A stretch of DNA of 64,000 nucleotides from Desulfosudis oleivorans (GTDB taxonomy: Bacteria; Desulfobacterota; Desulfobacteria; Desulfobacterales; SURF-7): contig DYJD01000028.1 in assembly GCA_020723325.1 (NCBI GenBank), positions 1 through 64,000 on the forward strand. The letters run 5' to 3'. Position 1 is the first letter of the stretch. The number at the start of each line of letters is the position of its first letter. The notes beneath the pieces are model-generated. The model did no database searches and was not told where the DNA came from. It saw only the letters and a list, made by a program, of their open reading frames with translations. A program made the translations under genes and the position numbers. Positions 35,132 to 44,246 of the stretch are shown one piece after another.

Positions 35132-36365
35132 AAATATGCTTGGACCATCTATTCCGTGGACCGGCTTGGTCTTAATCTGCTTATGGATCATGCTGTCCGG
35201 ACAGATAGTGGCGGCAGAGTCCCCACCGGGGGACATGGAGGCCCAACTGTTAAGGGGCATTGAAATCAATTATGCCGGTGATTACGACAAGGCTTTTTCG
35301 GTTTTCAAGGATCTGGAAGATGCTGCGCCGGATCATCCGGCCGGCGCATTTTACCAGGCTTCGGTCCTGTTCTGGAAGAACAGTCTGGACCCCAATAACC
35401 CGCGCTTTGACAATCAAATTCAAGTGTTGCTGGAGCGGGCCATGGCCTTGTCCCAGAAACGCCTGGAAAAGCAGGCCGACGACCCTGAGGCCCTGCATTA
35501 TTTAGGACTTGCCTATACCTATCTGGGCCGGATGGATGCCCACCGGGGCAGGCTTTACGCCGGCGGCGTCAAGGGTGAAACCGGCCGAAAATATCTGGAA
35601 AAAGCCATGCATCTTTCCCGCTGCAGCGCCCCGTTACAGGACAAGCAAGCTGCGGAGGCTTCCATGGTGTGTGAAGATATTCAGTTTCCCTACGGGGCCT
35701 ATGTCTATTTTGCCGGGCGTCTGCCGCGGCTTTTGCGCATGTTTAATTTTCTTTGGTTCATTCCCCAAGGCGCCAGCGACGCAGGCATCATTGCCCTGGA
35801 ACGGGCCCGGCAAAACAGCCGATTGCACCATTGGGGCGCCACCCACTTGCTGGCCAATATTTATGCCTTTCTGGAGCCCGGCAAGACAAGTGCGGCCCTG
35901 GCTTTATCAACAGAACTGGTCCAACGTTTTCCCGACAACCCGACCATCGCATTGCAGCAGGCGCGCCTGTTGCTGCTCAATGGAAAATATGAAGAGGCCT
36001 ATACCCTGACCCAGTCCATCCTGAACAAGGTCCGGGCCGGCCGGCTGAATTATGATGACTGGGTTCTTAACGGAGCCCGGCTGCTTGTATCTGAAATCGA
36101 TATCTACAAAGGCCGAATACAGACATCGACAACCACCCTCGCCGAAATAGAATCCACAGCCGCACCGGAGATAACCGCCGCCCTTTCGCCTCAAATTTTA
36201 TTGCTGAAGGGCATGATCGAAGACCTTCGGGGCCTGCGACAAGAAGCCATCCGGTACTACAAGGCCGTACTCAATCAGCAGGAACGCTTTCGCAACCGGA
36301 TTGCGGAAAAGGAAGCCCAACGGCGAATTGATCAGGCTTTTTCCCTGGGACTGCCGCTGAAATAG
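35118..36365 (+). CDS. Exported TPR-repeat protein
   Basis: The 415-residue protein has an N-terminal hydrophobic signal segment (WTGLVLICLWIMLSGQIVAAES). The remainder is helical with TPR-like repeats: YAGDYDKAFSVFKDLEDAAPDHPAGAFYQA, HYLGLAYTYLGRMDAHRGR, and later NPTIALQQARLLLLNGKYEEA. It may act in the periplasm as a scaffold. The start overlaps the OhrR-type gene by 14 bases, so translation is coupled; it may belong to a stress-responsive envelope operon. Confidence 0.7.
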   Translation: MKTFRNMLGPSIPWTGLVLICLWIMLSGQIVAAESPPGDMEAQLLRGIEINYAGDYDKAFSVFKDLEDAAPDHPAGAFYQASVLFWKNSLDPNNPRFDNQIQVLLERAMALSQKRLEKQADDPEALHYLGLAYTYLGRMDAHRGRLYAGGVKGETGRKYLEKAMHLSRCSAPLQDKQAAEASMVCEDIQFPYGAYVYFAGRLPRLLRMFNFLWFIPQGASDAGIIALERARQNSRLHHWGATHLLANIYAFLEPGKTSAALALSTELVQRFPDNPTIALQQARLLLLNGKYEEAYTLTQSILNKVRAGRLNYDDWVLNGARLLVSEIDIYKGRIQTSTTTLAEIESTAAPEITAALSPQILLLKGMIEDLRGLRQEAIRYYKAVLNQQERFRNRIAEKEAQRRIDQAFSLGLPLK

Positions 36366-36403
36366 GTCCTGCTCCAGAGATTCCAATTTTTGAACCTTGA
36401 CTT

Positions 36404-36434
36404 TGATGCAAAATTACTTTACATTTTTGCATCA
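36404..36434 (+). promoter_or_regulatory. Inverted repeat touching the start codon of the DUF4143 ATPase gene
   Basis: TGATGCAAAA (36404-36413) and TTTTGCATCA (36425-36434) pair perfectly over 10 bases with an 11-base loop, and the last A is the first base of the ATG. As DNA it could be an operator; as RNA it would hide the start codon. Confidence 0.55.
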
Positions 36435-37603
36435 TGTTTACACGAATTGTAAATCTTCCCGATAAGCGCTCCTTTTTTCTTTTCGGTCCTCGTCAGACCG
36501 GAAAAACATCTCTGATCCAAGCCAGGTTCAGCGAGGATGCTTGGACGGTGAATCTCCTTCATGGAGAGGAATACAGCCGCTATGCCAAACAGCCGTCCCA
36601 ATATCGGCTGGATGCGGCCGAAAAGATCAGAAGGGAAAATACCCGCAGGTTCATCATCGATGAGGTACAGCGGATCCCGGAACTCTTGAATGAAGTGCAT
36701 GCCCTAATGGAAAAATATTCTGACCGGCAGTTCATCCTGCTGGGTTCCAGCGCTCGCAAGCTCAAGCGCGGTGGAGCTAACCTGTTGGCCGGAAGAGCAG
36801 TCCAGAGGTTCCTATTCCCACTTACATGTATGGAATTGGGTGAGAGCTTCAAGCTGGATGAGGCTTTGCGCTTTGGAAGCCTTCCCCCGCTCTTTTCTCA
36901 ATCCGATGCGGAAAAACAGGATACCCTCAATACCTATACCGAAACCTATCTGCGTGAAGAAATCCAGATGGAGGGATTGGTTCGTAATTTAGGAGGTTTT
37001 TACCGCTTTTTGGAAATTGCCGCTGCAGCTTCCGGCGAACTTCTCAACTTTTCCAGCCTTGCCAGAGATTGTCGATTGCCTGTGCGGACCGTGCAGTCCT
37101 ATTATGAAATTCTCGAAGACACCCTTATCGGTTTTCGACTCCAACCCTGGATGAAGAGTGCGCGCAAACGGATGGTGGCCCACCCGAAGTTCTATTTTTT
37201 TGATACTGGTGTGACCAATGCCCTCAATCGACGCTTAACCGCTCCCCCTGATCCACGTTTGGCCGGGCGTCTTTTTGAACAGCTTCTTGTTCTCGAACTT
37301 AATCGCCATTTGCACTATGCCGGTTCGGAAACACGGGTGTTTTTCTGGCGCACCAATACGGGTGCAGAAGTAGACTTGGTGTTGGAGCGACATGGTCAGT
37401 TGATCGGCGCCTATGAAATTAAATCTACAATGGAAGTCAGCGGCAATGATTTTTCCGGACTACGATCCTTTCGCAACGATAATCCCACAGTCCCGCTTTT
37501 TGTCGTCTATCGCGGGGAACATCCATTCCAGATCAATGGTATTAGCGTGGTCCCTTGGCAGACATTTTTAGAAGAGATGAGCAAAGGGTTCTTAAAGCTA
37601 TGA
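36434..37603 (+). CDS. AAA ATPase with DUF4143 C-terminal domain
   Basis: The 389-residue protein is of the widespread AAA_14/DUF4143 family. Walker A is FGPRQTGKTSLI (about residue 17), Walker B RFIIDEVQRIPEL (about 75), and the sensor ILLGSSARKL. The C-terminal DUF4143 part ends in a nuclease-like TGAEVDLVLE and YEIKST arrangement. The family is linked to mobile or defence loci in many genomes but its function is unproven. It overlaps the next gene by 4 bases (ATGA). No ribosome site is obvious ahead of the ATG; a hairpin occupies that place. Confidence 0.85.
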   Translation: MFTRIVNLPDKRSFFLFGPRQTGKTSLIQARFSEDAWTVNLLHGEEYSRYAKQPSQYRLDAAEKIRRENTRRFIIDEVQRIPELLNEVHALMEKYSDRQFILLGSSARKLKRGGANLLAGRAVQRFLFPLTCMELGESFKLDEALRFGSLPPLFSQSDAEKQDTLNTYTETYLREEIQMEGLVRNLGGFYRFLEIAAAASGELLNFSSLARDCRLPVRTVQSYYEILEDTLIGFRLQPWMKSARKRMVAHPKFYFFDTGVTNALNRRLTAPPDPRLAGRLFEQLLVLELNRHLHYAGSETRVFFWRTNTGAEVDLVLERHGQLIGAYEIKSTMEVSGNDFSGLRSFRNDNPTVPLFVVYRGEHPFQINGISVVPWQTFLEEMSKGFLKL

Positions 37604-38568
37604 AAGAGATTTTTAGCACAGTATTACTAATTTTCTTAATGCCGGGAACCGCTTTTTCAAAAGTATCACATCCACCAACATATAATGAGATAAAAAAGTG
37701 TTACAAATCGGAAGTGAATTGTGAGGATTTAGAAGAAGCGAAAAATTACACAGTAAAGGAAGTAAAAAAACTATATCAACAAATGGATTATCGCTTTGAT
37801 ATTTCATTGGCAATAAAATCGTTTCATGATGGAGATATGCACCCACTTTGGAAGGCAACTCAAAAATATCGCGATAAACCAGAAGTGCATGCGGTATTCA
37901 TAGCTGGTATCCTTTCTGATTATAACAGTGATGAGAAAATTAAGAAAAATATATCGGATTTTCCGGGCATAGATGAACAAATCATATTGTTTAAGCTTGT
38001 CGATCCTGACAATTCACTTCCTCATTATTTTCAAGCCTACTATTTTTTTTTAAACAACAACTATGCTGAAGCAAAAAGATCTCTAGAAATGGCAGAAAAA
38101 AAGCCGGATTTTCGAGTGTATACCCATAAATTTATCGAACACTCTGTTGCGACCTCAAAATTCTTGAACTATCCGAAATTTCTGGCTATGGATATCGGTA
38201 TTAAAATCGCGATAACCGGAGTAAGGCCATATGTATTTAAAAAACTCGGTGATCAAATTGATAAGAACTGTGACAATCCACAGCGAGCGAATAGTCTTAA
38301 GATATTAGGAGAAAGGCTTAGTAATAGTTGTATTATGGGGATAACAAAAATCATTGGATACAGAATCCTTTTTCAAGCGAGCCCAACAAATAGCATAGAA
38401 GCAAATACTTATAATGCTAAATGCAAAGAAATAATTTCATTAAGTGAACAATTCAAAGAAAAAAGCGCAGATTTTTCAGAAGAACAACTTGTTAAATTTT
38501 TTGATGATGTGGTAAAAACAAATGAAGTAAACGCAATGAAAAAAGCAATGGGAATTCTGCAAAAATAA
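37600..38568 (+). CDS. AT-rich exported hypothetical protein
   Basis: The 322-residue protein has a signal peptide (MKEIFSTVLLIFLMPGTAFS). The mature part is Lys/Asn/Glu-rich and mostly helical, with TPR-like YFQAYYFFLNNNYAEAKRSLEMAEK in the middle. ATG 37600 is chosen: it overlaps the stop of the DUF4143 gene and starts the signal peptide; a longer frame from 37555 would spoil it. Codon use is markedly more AT-rich than in adjacent genes, pointing to horizontal transfer, perhaps together with the ATPase gene. Family not recognised. Confidence 0.65.
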   Translation: MKEIFSTVLLIFLMPGTAFSKVSHPPTYNEIKKCYKSEVNCEDLEEAKNYTVKEVKKLYQQMDYRFDISLAIKSFHDGDMHPLWKATQKYRDKPEVHAVFIAGILSDYNSDEKIKKNISDFPGIDEQIILFKLVDPDNSLPHYFQAYYFFLNNNYAEAKRSLEMAEKKPDFRVYTHKFIEHSVATSKFLNYPKFLAMDIGIKIAITGVRPYVFKKLGDQIDKNCDNPQRANSLKILGERLSNSCIMGITKIIGYRILFQASPTNSIEANTYNAKCKEIISLSEQFKEKSADFSEEQLVKFFDDVVKTNEVNAMKKAMGILQK

Positions 38569-38625
38569 ATAATTGCTAATGCACCTTTTCTCAGGGAAGT
38601 ATGCAAAAATATATTTAACCACCCG

Positions 38626-38645
38626 CTTCGCTGAAGTAAGCGAAG
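38626..38645 (+). terminator. Short hairpin between genes
   Basis: CTTCGCT-GAAGTA-AGCGAAG forms a 7-bp stem after the AT-rich gene; a T-rich stretch follows 10 bases later. Weak candidate for transcript termination. Confidence 0.35.
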
Positions 38646-38716
38646 TTCACGAAGTTTTTCAATAAAATACTTGCCCAACTGTCAGTAAAACGAAAAGTGT
38701 GAAAGGAGGTCCCGGT

Positions 38717-39454
38717 ATGAAAACCATCGGTTGTCTATTAATCTGCTTTGTTATGGTTTCCGGTATGGCCGGCGCGGTTCATGCAAAATTTGAGACAGAT
38801 GTCATCCAGACCACCACCGGCGACTTGAAAATTACCTTCATCGGCCACGGCACTCTGATGTTTCAGTTTGATGGCCGGACCATCCATGTGGATCCTTTTG
38901 GGCAATTGGCGGACTTCGGCCAATTGCCCAAGGCGGATCTGGTATTGATCACCCATGAGCATTTCGATCACCTGGACTCCAATGCCTTGGCCAAGGTGCG
39001 CACGGAAAAAACTACCCTGGTATTAAATGAAGCTGCCGCCAAGCAAGTGACCGGCGGTACGCTCATGAAAAACGGCGATCAGCAGACCATCCAGGGAATT
39101 CCCATTGAAGCGGTGCCGGCCTACAACATCATTCACCTGCGGGACGGCAAAAATCCATTTCATCCCAAGGGCAGCGGCAACGGTTATGTCCTCACCTTGG
39201 GCGGCAAGCGGGTCTATGTGGCCGGAGACACGGAAAACATACCGGAGATGAAGAACCTTCGGAACATCGATATCGCCTTCTTGCCCATGAACCTGCCCTA
39301 CACCATGACCCCGGAAATGACCGCCGCCGCTGCCTTGTCTTTCAAGCCGAAAATTCTATATCCGTATCATTTCGGTGAAACTGACACGAATCAACTTATC
39401 CGTTTGCTCAAGGATCAGCCGGAGATCGAAGTGCGCATCCGGGCCATGAAATAA
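38717..39454 (+). CDS. Exported metal-dependent hydrolase (UPF0173-like MBL fold)
   Basis: The 245-residue MBL-fold protein of the YtkL/UPF0173 type carries FIGHGTLMFQF near the start of the mature protein, the metal motif THEHFDHLD, VYVAGDTENIPEM and late LYPYHFGETD. A signal peptide (MKTIGCLLICFVMVSGMAGAVHA) directs it to the periplasm, unusual for a family that is mostly cytosolic. AAAGGAGGT lies 6 bases before ATG 38717. A DUF5329 gene follows after 17 bases and is probably in the same operon. Confidence 0.85.
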   Translation: MKTIGCLLICFVMVSGMAGAVHAKFETDVIQTTTGDLKITFIGHGTLMFQFDGRTIHVDPFGQLADFGQLPKADLVLITHEHFDHLDSNALAKVRTEKTTLVLNEAAAKQVTGGTLMKNGDQQTIQGIPIEAVPAYNIIHLRDGKNPFHPKGSGNGYVLTLGGKRVYVAGDTENIPEMKNLRNIDIAFLPMNLPYTMTPEMTAAAALSFKPKILYPYHFGETDTNQLIRLLKDQPEIEVRIRAMK

Positions 39455-39471
39455 TTTTCAGGGGAGTTCTT

Positions 39472-39864
39472 TTGAAAAGCATTCATGCAGCCATCGTTTT
39501 ATTCTGTCTGCTCTTCCTCTTTGCATCAAGCGCAAGGTGCGATTGGAAGGAGGAAGAGCGGAAGATTCAATATCTCTTGCAGGAAGTGGCCAGGTTGGAT
39601 GGGGTGTTCATCCGCAACGGGTTAGAGTATCCACCTGCGGAAGCTGCGGCTCATTTGAAAATGAAGCTGGAGAAGGCCATGGACAGTTGGTTTGCCCCGG
39701 ATCAATCCCAATGGACAGCGGAAATGTTCATCGACCGGATCGCTTCCAAGTCTTCCATGTCCGGTGAACCCTATGCCATCAAATTCAAGGACGGCCGTAC
39801 GGTTCCGGCCGGGGACTGGCTGCATGAACGGCTGAAAGCCTATCATGATAGGCCCATCAAATGA
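39472..39864 (+). CDS. DUF5329-family exported protein
   Basis: The 130-residue protein has an N-terminal signal (MKSIHAAIVLFCLLFLFASSARC). The mature domain has the DUF5329 pattern: I-YLLQEVARLDGVFIRNG-EYPPAEAAAHLKMK, then F-IASKSSMSGEPY and a C-terminal PAGDWLHERL. The start is a TTG at 39472, with GGGGAG 7 bases upstream. Function unknown. Confidence 0.75.
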   Translation: MKSIHAAIVLFCLLFLFASSARCDWKEEERKIQYLLQEVARLDGVFIRNGLEYPPAEAAAHLKMKLEKAMDSWFAPDQSQWTAEMFIDRIASKSSMSGEPYAIKFKDGRTVPAGDWLHERLKAYHDRPIK

Positions 39865-40022
39865 ATCCTGCAAAAAAGAATTACTTTTTACTTTTTGACT
39901 GCCGCCTGATCCAATCCGAAAAGGATATTGCTTCCCTGAGGTAAGATTGAGGACGGCATCTTGCCGTCCCATCTCTCAGATGCAGCTTTGTATGCCTGCG
40001 CCCGAATGGTTTCGATAACTTG

Positions 40023-40421
40023 TTATGCAGCCCAATCCTCAACTCTCAGTCCTTGAATCCTATGAAATTCTTTCGTGTTGTGTGTGACCAATACCAGATT
40101 GTTGGCCATGGCGATGGAGGCAATCTGAAGGTCCCGCTCGCTGATGGGAGCTCCTTTTTTTTCCAGAGCAGACCGGATCAACCCGTATTTCTTGGCTGCG
40201 GATTCATCAAATGGAAGAACATCCAGTTGCGAACAAATGCTTTCCAATTTTTTTATTCTTTGGCGTTTTTTGGATTCCGATCTTTCAATTCCGTATAGAA
40301 TTTCAGCCAGCGTTATCGTTGATATGCACAGATCGCACGGCCGGTACTGTTTCAAATGCTGAATGACTTTTTCATCACCACGCATCCAGTAGCTGACGAT
40401 ATTCGTATCCAGCATAAACAC
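40023..40421 (-). CDS. vapC: VapC-type PIN-domain toxin
   Basis: The 132-residue PIN-domain ribonuclease opens FMLDTNIVSYW with the first catalytic Asp; TLAEILYG gives the conserved Glu and SERDLQIASIA the later Asp, with NTKEF at the end of the active site. VapC toxins cleave tRNA or rRNA and are blocked by VapB. It follows the antitoxin gene by 14 bases on the same strand. Length and motifs are standard, and nothing suggests inactivation. Confidence 0.9.
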   Translation of the reverse strand: MFMLDTNIVSYWMRGDEKVIQHLKQYRPCDLCISTITLAEILYGIERSESKKRQRIKKLESICSQLDVLPFDESAAKKYGLIRSALEKKGAPISERDLQIASIAMANNLVLVTHNTKEFHRIQGLRVEDWAA

Positions 40422-40435
40422 GAAAAGAGATCCTG

Positions 40436-40669
40436 TCAGTCGTCTAAATCAATTTTGGTTGTGGGCAGGGGAGGCGGAATTTCAAATTCTGAATCTGTCG
40501 AAAATTTCGCCCAAAAGCCACGCGGCCACTCTGTTTTTTCAATGGGTTCCAGAATTATTTTTTTTCCAATTTTACTAATTTTGATTTTGTCGCCGGTAAA
40601 GCGAAATTCTTTGGGCAAGCGAACAGCCTGGGAGCGACCATTTTTAAAAATTTTTGCGGTGGTTTCCAT
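40436..40669 (-). CDS. vapB: VapB-type antitoxin (AbrB/SpoVT swapped-hairpin)
   Basis: This 77-residue antitoxin has the DNA-binding N-terminal swapped-hairpin motif TAKIFKNGRSQAVRLPKEFRF, typical of VapB, followed by a flexible C-terminal tail (FWAKFSTDSEFEIPPP) of the kind that wraps the VapC active site. It probably represses its own operon through the promoter and palindrome at 40701-40738. Confidence 0.9.
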   Translation of the reverse strand: METTAKIFKNGRSQAVRLPKEFRFTGDKIKISKIGKKIILEPIEKTEWPRGFWAKFSTDSEFEIPPPLPTTKIDLDD

Positions 40670-40700
40670 TGATCTTGATCAGTCCTCGTAAATCGGCAAT

Positions 40701-40738
40701 GATATATATCAGTATATACCGCGTATAATTAAAGTCAA
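40701..40738 (-). promoter_or_regulatory. vapBC promoter with overlapping palindrome
   Basis: On the minus strand TTGACT (40738-40733), a 16-base spacer and TATACT (40716-40711) form a good promoter. GATATATATC (40701-40710), a perfect palindrome, lies at the predicted transcription start and fits an autoregulatory VapBC site. Confidence 0.6.
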
Positions 40739-40856
40739 TGGTTTTTATGAGAATCCTTTCGCATAATTTCAACTTGCATAGAGACTCCAATCATGACAAA
40801 ACCAAACCCGTCCATTGGGGCGATGAATTCTGCTGATATACGCCAAAGGGGGAAGA

Positions 40857-41741
40857 ATGCGAAGCGGGTTTGATCTATTTTTCATAATGCTTATGCTGAT
40901 GCTTGCCGCTCCGGCACAGGCAGATGATTCTGCTTGTAATGAATTGATTGTTAAAGCCGAACAGGCCTGGGCGGCTTATCATTATGACGGCAGCGATCGG
41001 TTTCTGGACCAGGCCATGAAAGCCTGTCCGGAACGGTCCGAAATTTACTGGCGCAAGATCCGGAACGAATATGACCGTATTGAAGCCATTCCCCGGGAGA
41101 AGAAACCGGATAAGGAAGCCCTGATCAAACGCTATCGGGCCATGGAGGAGCTGGCGGATACCGGCGCGGCTAAGGACGAAACTGACGGCAACTGCCTGTT
41201 CTGGAAAGGCGTGGCCATGGGCCGGCGGGGAACCACCCAGGGTATTTTGAAATCCCTGGCGGAAGTGGATGATCTGGAAACGGTTTTGCTGAAGGCGGAG
41301 AAGATGAAGCCCGAATACCGTTCGGAAAAGGGCAGCGCCAATGCACAGGGGGACATCTACACGGCTTTGGGGCAATTCTACCGCGTGGTGCCGGAATGGC
41401 TGTGTGTTTTTCCATTCAAGCAGATGTTCGGCGCCTGCGGTGATCTGGAAAATTCCGTGGCCTATCAGCGCAAAGCAGTTCAACGGGAACCCAAGCGGAT
41501 CGAATATGCCAAGGAGATGGCCATCAGTCTGATGTGTTACGGCCAGAAAAAGGACAAACCGGAAGCTGTGGCGGAAGGCAAAAAGATACTGACTGAATTA
41601 CAAACCTATCCCGAGATCAAGCCTTCGGACAGTATTGATAAGCAACACGCCCGCATGCTAGTGCAGGACCCCTCCCAGGCTTGCGGCTACAGCCGCGATG
41701 CCCAGCAGGAGCAAAGCCGGGATGCTTACAAGGATAAATGA
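40857..41741 (+). CDS. Exported helical (TPR-like) hypothetical protein
   Basis: The 294-residue protein has a signal peptide (MRSGFDLFFIMLMLMLAAPAQA). The mature part contains paired helices with TPR-like spacing (AEQAWAAYHYDGSDRFLDQAMKACP; NSVAYQRKAVQREPKRIEYAKEMAISL) and several cysteines (ACNE, ACPE, NCLFW, ACGD). It may bind proteins in the periplasm. It is separated from the AraC-type gene by 18 bases and could be co-transcribed with it. Function unknown. Confidence 0.6.
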   Translation: MRSGFDLFFIMLMLMLAAPAQADDSACNELIVKAEQAWAAYHYDGSDRFLDQAMKACPERSEIYWRKIRNEYDRIEAIPREKKPDKEALIKRYRAMEELADTGAAKDETDGNCLFWKGVAMGRRGTTQGILKSLAEVDDLETVLLKAEKMKPEYRSEKGSANAQGDIYTALGQFYRVVPEWLCVFPFKQMFGACGDLENSVAYQRKAVQREPKRIEYAKEMAISLMCYGQKKDKPEAVAEGKKILTELQTYPEIKPSDSIDKQHARMLVQDPSQACGYSRDAQQEQSRDAYKDK

Positions 41742-41759
41742 TTCAACTAAAAGCAGTGG

Positions 41760-42773
41760 ATGATGACCGACCTGAAAACCTCCGCCATTGTGCTGCCCGG
41801 AATCATCAATACAGCCTTGAAACTCGGGGTGGATATCCGGGGGATACTGAAACGTTTCGATATCCACATGGACTGGGACGACATCTCCCAAGCCACCATT
41901 GATCTCACCAAAGTCCACGCCGTGGTCCAGGCCCTTGAAGAGGCGGCCCAATTTCCGGCCATCGGGCTGCGATCCGGCGAGGATTTTGATTTCGAGTACC
42001 TGCCCCATTTGAAAACCTATCTCATGTCCGCCCCCACCCTGCGGGAAGCCTTTGCCGCCACCCGGCATATGCAGCAATTGATTTCATCCTTGCTGGTTCT
42101 GGATCTACAGGAAACCGCAACGGAAGCTGTTCTCACCCTTCAACCGGACGAACGGCTTTCGGATGAAGATGAGCGCCGTTATGCGGAAATGGTTTTTTCC
42201 GCCGTAAAGACCACCGCAGATCGCCTCCTCAAACAAAAATATGCGCCGCGGAAGGTTCGATTCCGTCATGGCCGTTTGTCCATCGCGCCGTTGTATGAAG
42301 CCTTTTTCAATTGCCCGGTGGAACTGGGCGCGGAGGATAACTCTTTGATCTATGATCGAACCCTCATGGATATTCCCTTGCCGGGTGCTTTTCCGGAAAT
42401 CCGGCGACAGGCTGGTAAAGTCGTAAAACGTCAGTCGGCCGAATCCCCGCTCCAGGGTGGAATCGAGGAAAATGTCCGACGGGTCCTGACCAGGCAAAAC
42501 GAATTGCTGAATGCCCCGGTTGCCCAGGTGGCCCGGGCATTGAACATGAGCACCCGCACCTTGCAGCGCAGACTGGCGGAGCAGGGCCTCAGCCTGGCGG
42601 ACCTGCGCGATCAGATCCGCTTCCAACTGGCTGCCAAGGCCCTTCAATCCAATCGTGAGAACATTGAAGAAATCAGCGAGAAGCTCGGTTTTTCCGATCG
42701 CCACAGCTTTACCCGGGCCTTTAAACGCTGGTCAGGGTTTTCTCCAAGCAACTATCGTAAGAATATAAAATAA
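41760..42773 (+). CDS. AraC-family regulator with arabinose-binding-like N domain
   Basis: The 337-residue protein has an OruR/ArgR-type N-terminal sensing domain (about 1-200; LPGIINTALKLGVDIRGILKRF at the start). The C-terminal AraC helix-turn-helix pair contains QVARALNMSTRTLQRRLAEQGLS and IEEISEKLGFSDRHSFTRAFKRWSGFSPS. Regulators of this type control catabolic operons. It lies 200 bases upstream of the M24/DUF362/dehydrogenase/BKACE genes on the same strand and is the likely regulator of them. The gap 42774-42977 has an AT-rich TATTTCGATATTCG repeat but no clear promoter. Confidence 0.85.
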   Translation: MMTDLKTSAIVLPGIINTALKLGVDIRGILKRFDIHMDWDDISQATIDLTKVHAVVQALEEAAQFPAIGLRSGEDFDFEYLPHLKTYLMSAPTLREAFAATRHMQQLISSLLVLDLQETATEAVLTLQPDERLSDEDERRYAEMVFSAVKTTADRLLKQKYAPRKVRFRHGRLSIAPLYEAFFNCPVELGAEDNSLIYDRTLMDIPLPGAFPEIRRQAGKVVKRQSAESPLQGGIEENVRRVLTRQNELLNAPVAQVARALNMSTRTLQRRLAEQGLSLADLRDQIRFQLAAKALQSNRENIEEISEKLGFSDRHSFTRAFKRWSGFSPSNYRKNIK

Positions 42774-42977
42774 CGATTGGTAACCGGCTGGTCAGGCAGA
42801 ACTGTTTGTTTTGAATTTTGATCATTCGGATTTGTTTCGTATTTCGATATTCGAATTTCTTTTTTATTTTTTTTGGCGCTGATAGTTCCTTTCTTGGCAC
42901 AGTCCGTCATAGCTGTTTTTCAACAAGCTCCGTATGATGGCCCCATCTTAAACGATCAACCAAAGGGGGACAAAATC

Positions 42978-44216
42978 ATGGCGCTGGGAAAATACGCAGT
43001 GGATTATGAGGAACGCATCAATTATGAACGCTTGAGAAGAGAGCGGTTGCAACGGGCCAAGGATCAGATCCAGGCCGGCGGCCTGGGGGCCCTGGTGACC
43101 TGGGACGAGGCCAATATCCGCTATCTGACTTCGTATTATGTTACAACTCCCATGCGGCCTTCGGAAACCCAATGTGTGTTCATTCCGCGCAACGGCGAGC
43201 CCATCCTGTTCGGCGGCGGCACCCCCCGGGAAGTCGAGCGCCGTATGCCCTGGATGCAGGGCCGGGTGCAGCCCACCATTTCAGCCTTCAAATTCAACGC
43301 CGCCGATGTGGACGACATTTCCATTCTGGTCTTTGTGAACACCATCGCCCGTCTGATGGCGGAACACGGCGTGGAGAAGGAACCCCTCGCAATCGACGGC
43401 AGCACCTGTGGTCTGTTGCTGGACCGGGCTTTCCGTCGGTCCGGCATCCAAACCGTCCATGGTAAACCCTTCATGGACAGAGCACGCATGCTCAAGACCG
43501 CGGATGAGGTGGAACTCATGCGCATCACCTGCGCCAATGCGGAAAGCGCTTTTGCCGCCATAGCCGCAGCCATCCGGCCCGGCATCCGCGAATGCGACCT
43601 GGTGGGCATCGGCATCAAGGCCCTTTATCAAGAAGGTGCCGACCACACCGAGGATCTGGTGTGCTGTTCTGGTTTCAATACCAATCCCTATGGCTGGTCT
43701 TTTTCCGACAAACCCGTGCGGCCCGGGGATCTCATCTACATCGATGTGGACGGGAACTCCTACCAGGGCTACAAATCCTGCGTTTACCGTACTTTCTGTT
43801 GCGGCAAGGCCACCACAAAGCAAAAGGAACTCTATGCCGAATGCCACGACATGTTGTACCGGGCCATTGCCGTGGTGCGGGACGGGGTCACGGATTACGA
43901 CATTCTGGCGCAGTGGCCCGATTCCCCGGAATACTGGGGCTATGATTCCTGGGAAGAAGTTATGCCCTATGTGTGCGGCCACGGCATCGGACTCGGCCTG
44001 CATGACGCGCCCATGATCAGCCCTTTGCGCAAGGCCTACGGTCTGCCGCCGGTGACTTTGAAGTCAGGCATGGTTATCGCCCTGGAAACCTATGCCGGGC
44101 ACAAGGGCGGCAGGGACGGGGTGCGGCTGGAGGAGAATCTGCTTGTCACCCAGGATGGTTGTGAGGTGCTTTCGCGCTGGCCGGTAGCCGAGTTGATGGA
44201 ATGTCCGATTGCGTAA
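42978..44216 (+). CDS. M24-family (aminopeptidase P/creatinase-like) enzyme
   Basis: The 412-residue protein has a creatinase-type N-terminal domain and a pita-bread metal domain. Metal-ligand positions are IDVDGNSYQGYKSCVYRT (two Asp, then Cys where a third Asp is usual), CGHGIGLGLHD (His), ALETYAG (Glu) and RLEENLLV (Glu). The D-x-D spacing recalls DddP-like and creatinase-like members that are not peptidases, so it may cleave a small C-N or C-S compound. ATG 42978 fits the family start. It opens the catabolic gene group. Confidence 0.85.
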   Translation: MALGKYAVDYEERINYERLRRERLQRAKDQIQAGGLGALVTWDEANIRYLTSYYVTTPMRPSETQCVFIPRNGEPILFGGGTPREVERRMPWMQGRVQPTISAFKFNAADVDDISILVFVNTIARLMAEHGVEKEPLAIDGSTCGLLLDRAFRRSGIQTVHGKPFMDRARMLKTADEVELMRITCANAESAFAAIAAAIRPGIRECDLVGIGIKALYQEGADHTEDLVCCSGFNTNPYGWSFSDKPVRPGDLIYIDVDGNSYQGYKSCVYRTFCCGKATTKQKELYAECHDMLYRAIAVVRDGVTDYDILAQWPDSPEYWGYDSWEEVMPYVCGHGIGLGLHDAPMISPLRKAYGLPPVTLKSGMVIALETYAGHKGGRDGVRLEENLLVTQDGCEVLSRWPVAELMECPIA

Positions 44217-44246
44217 TAGCGGCTTATTTCTTTGATTAAACTTCAA

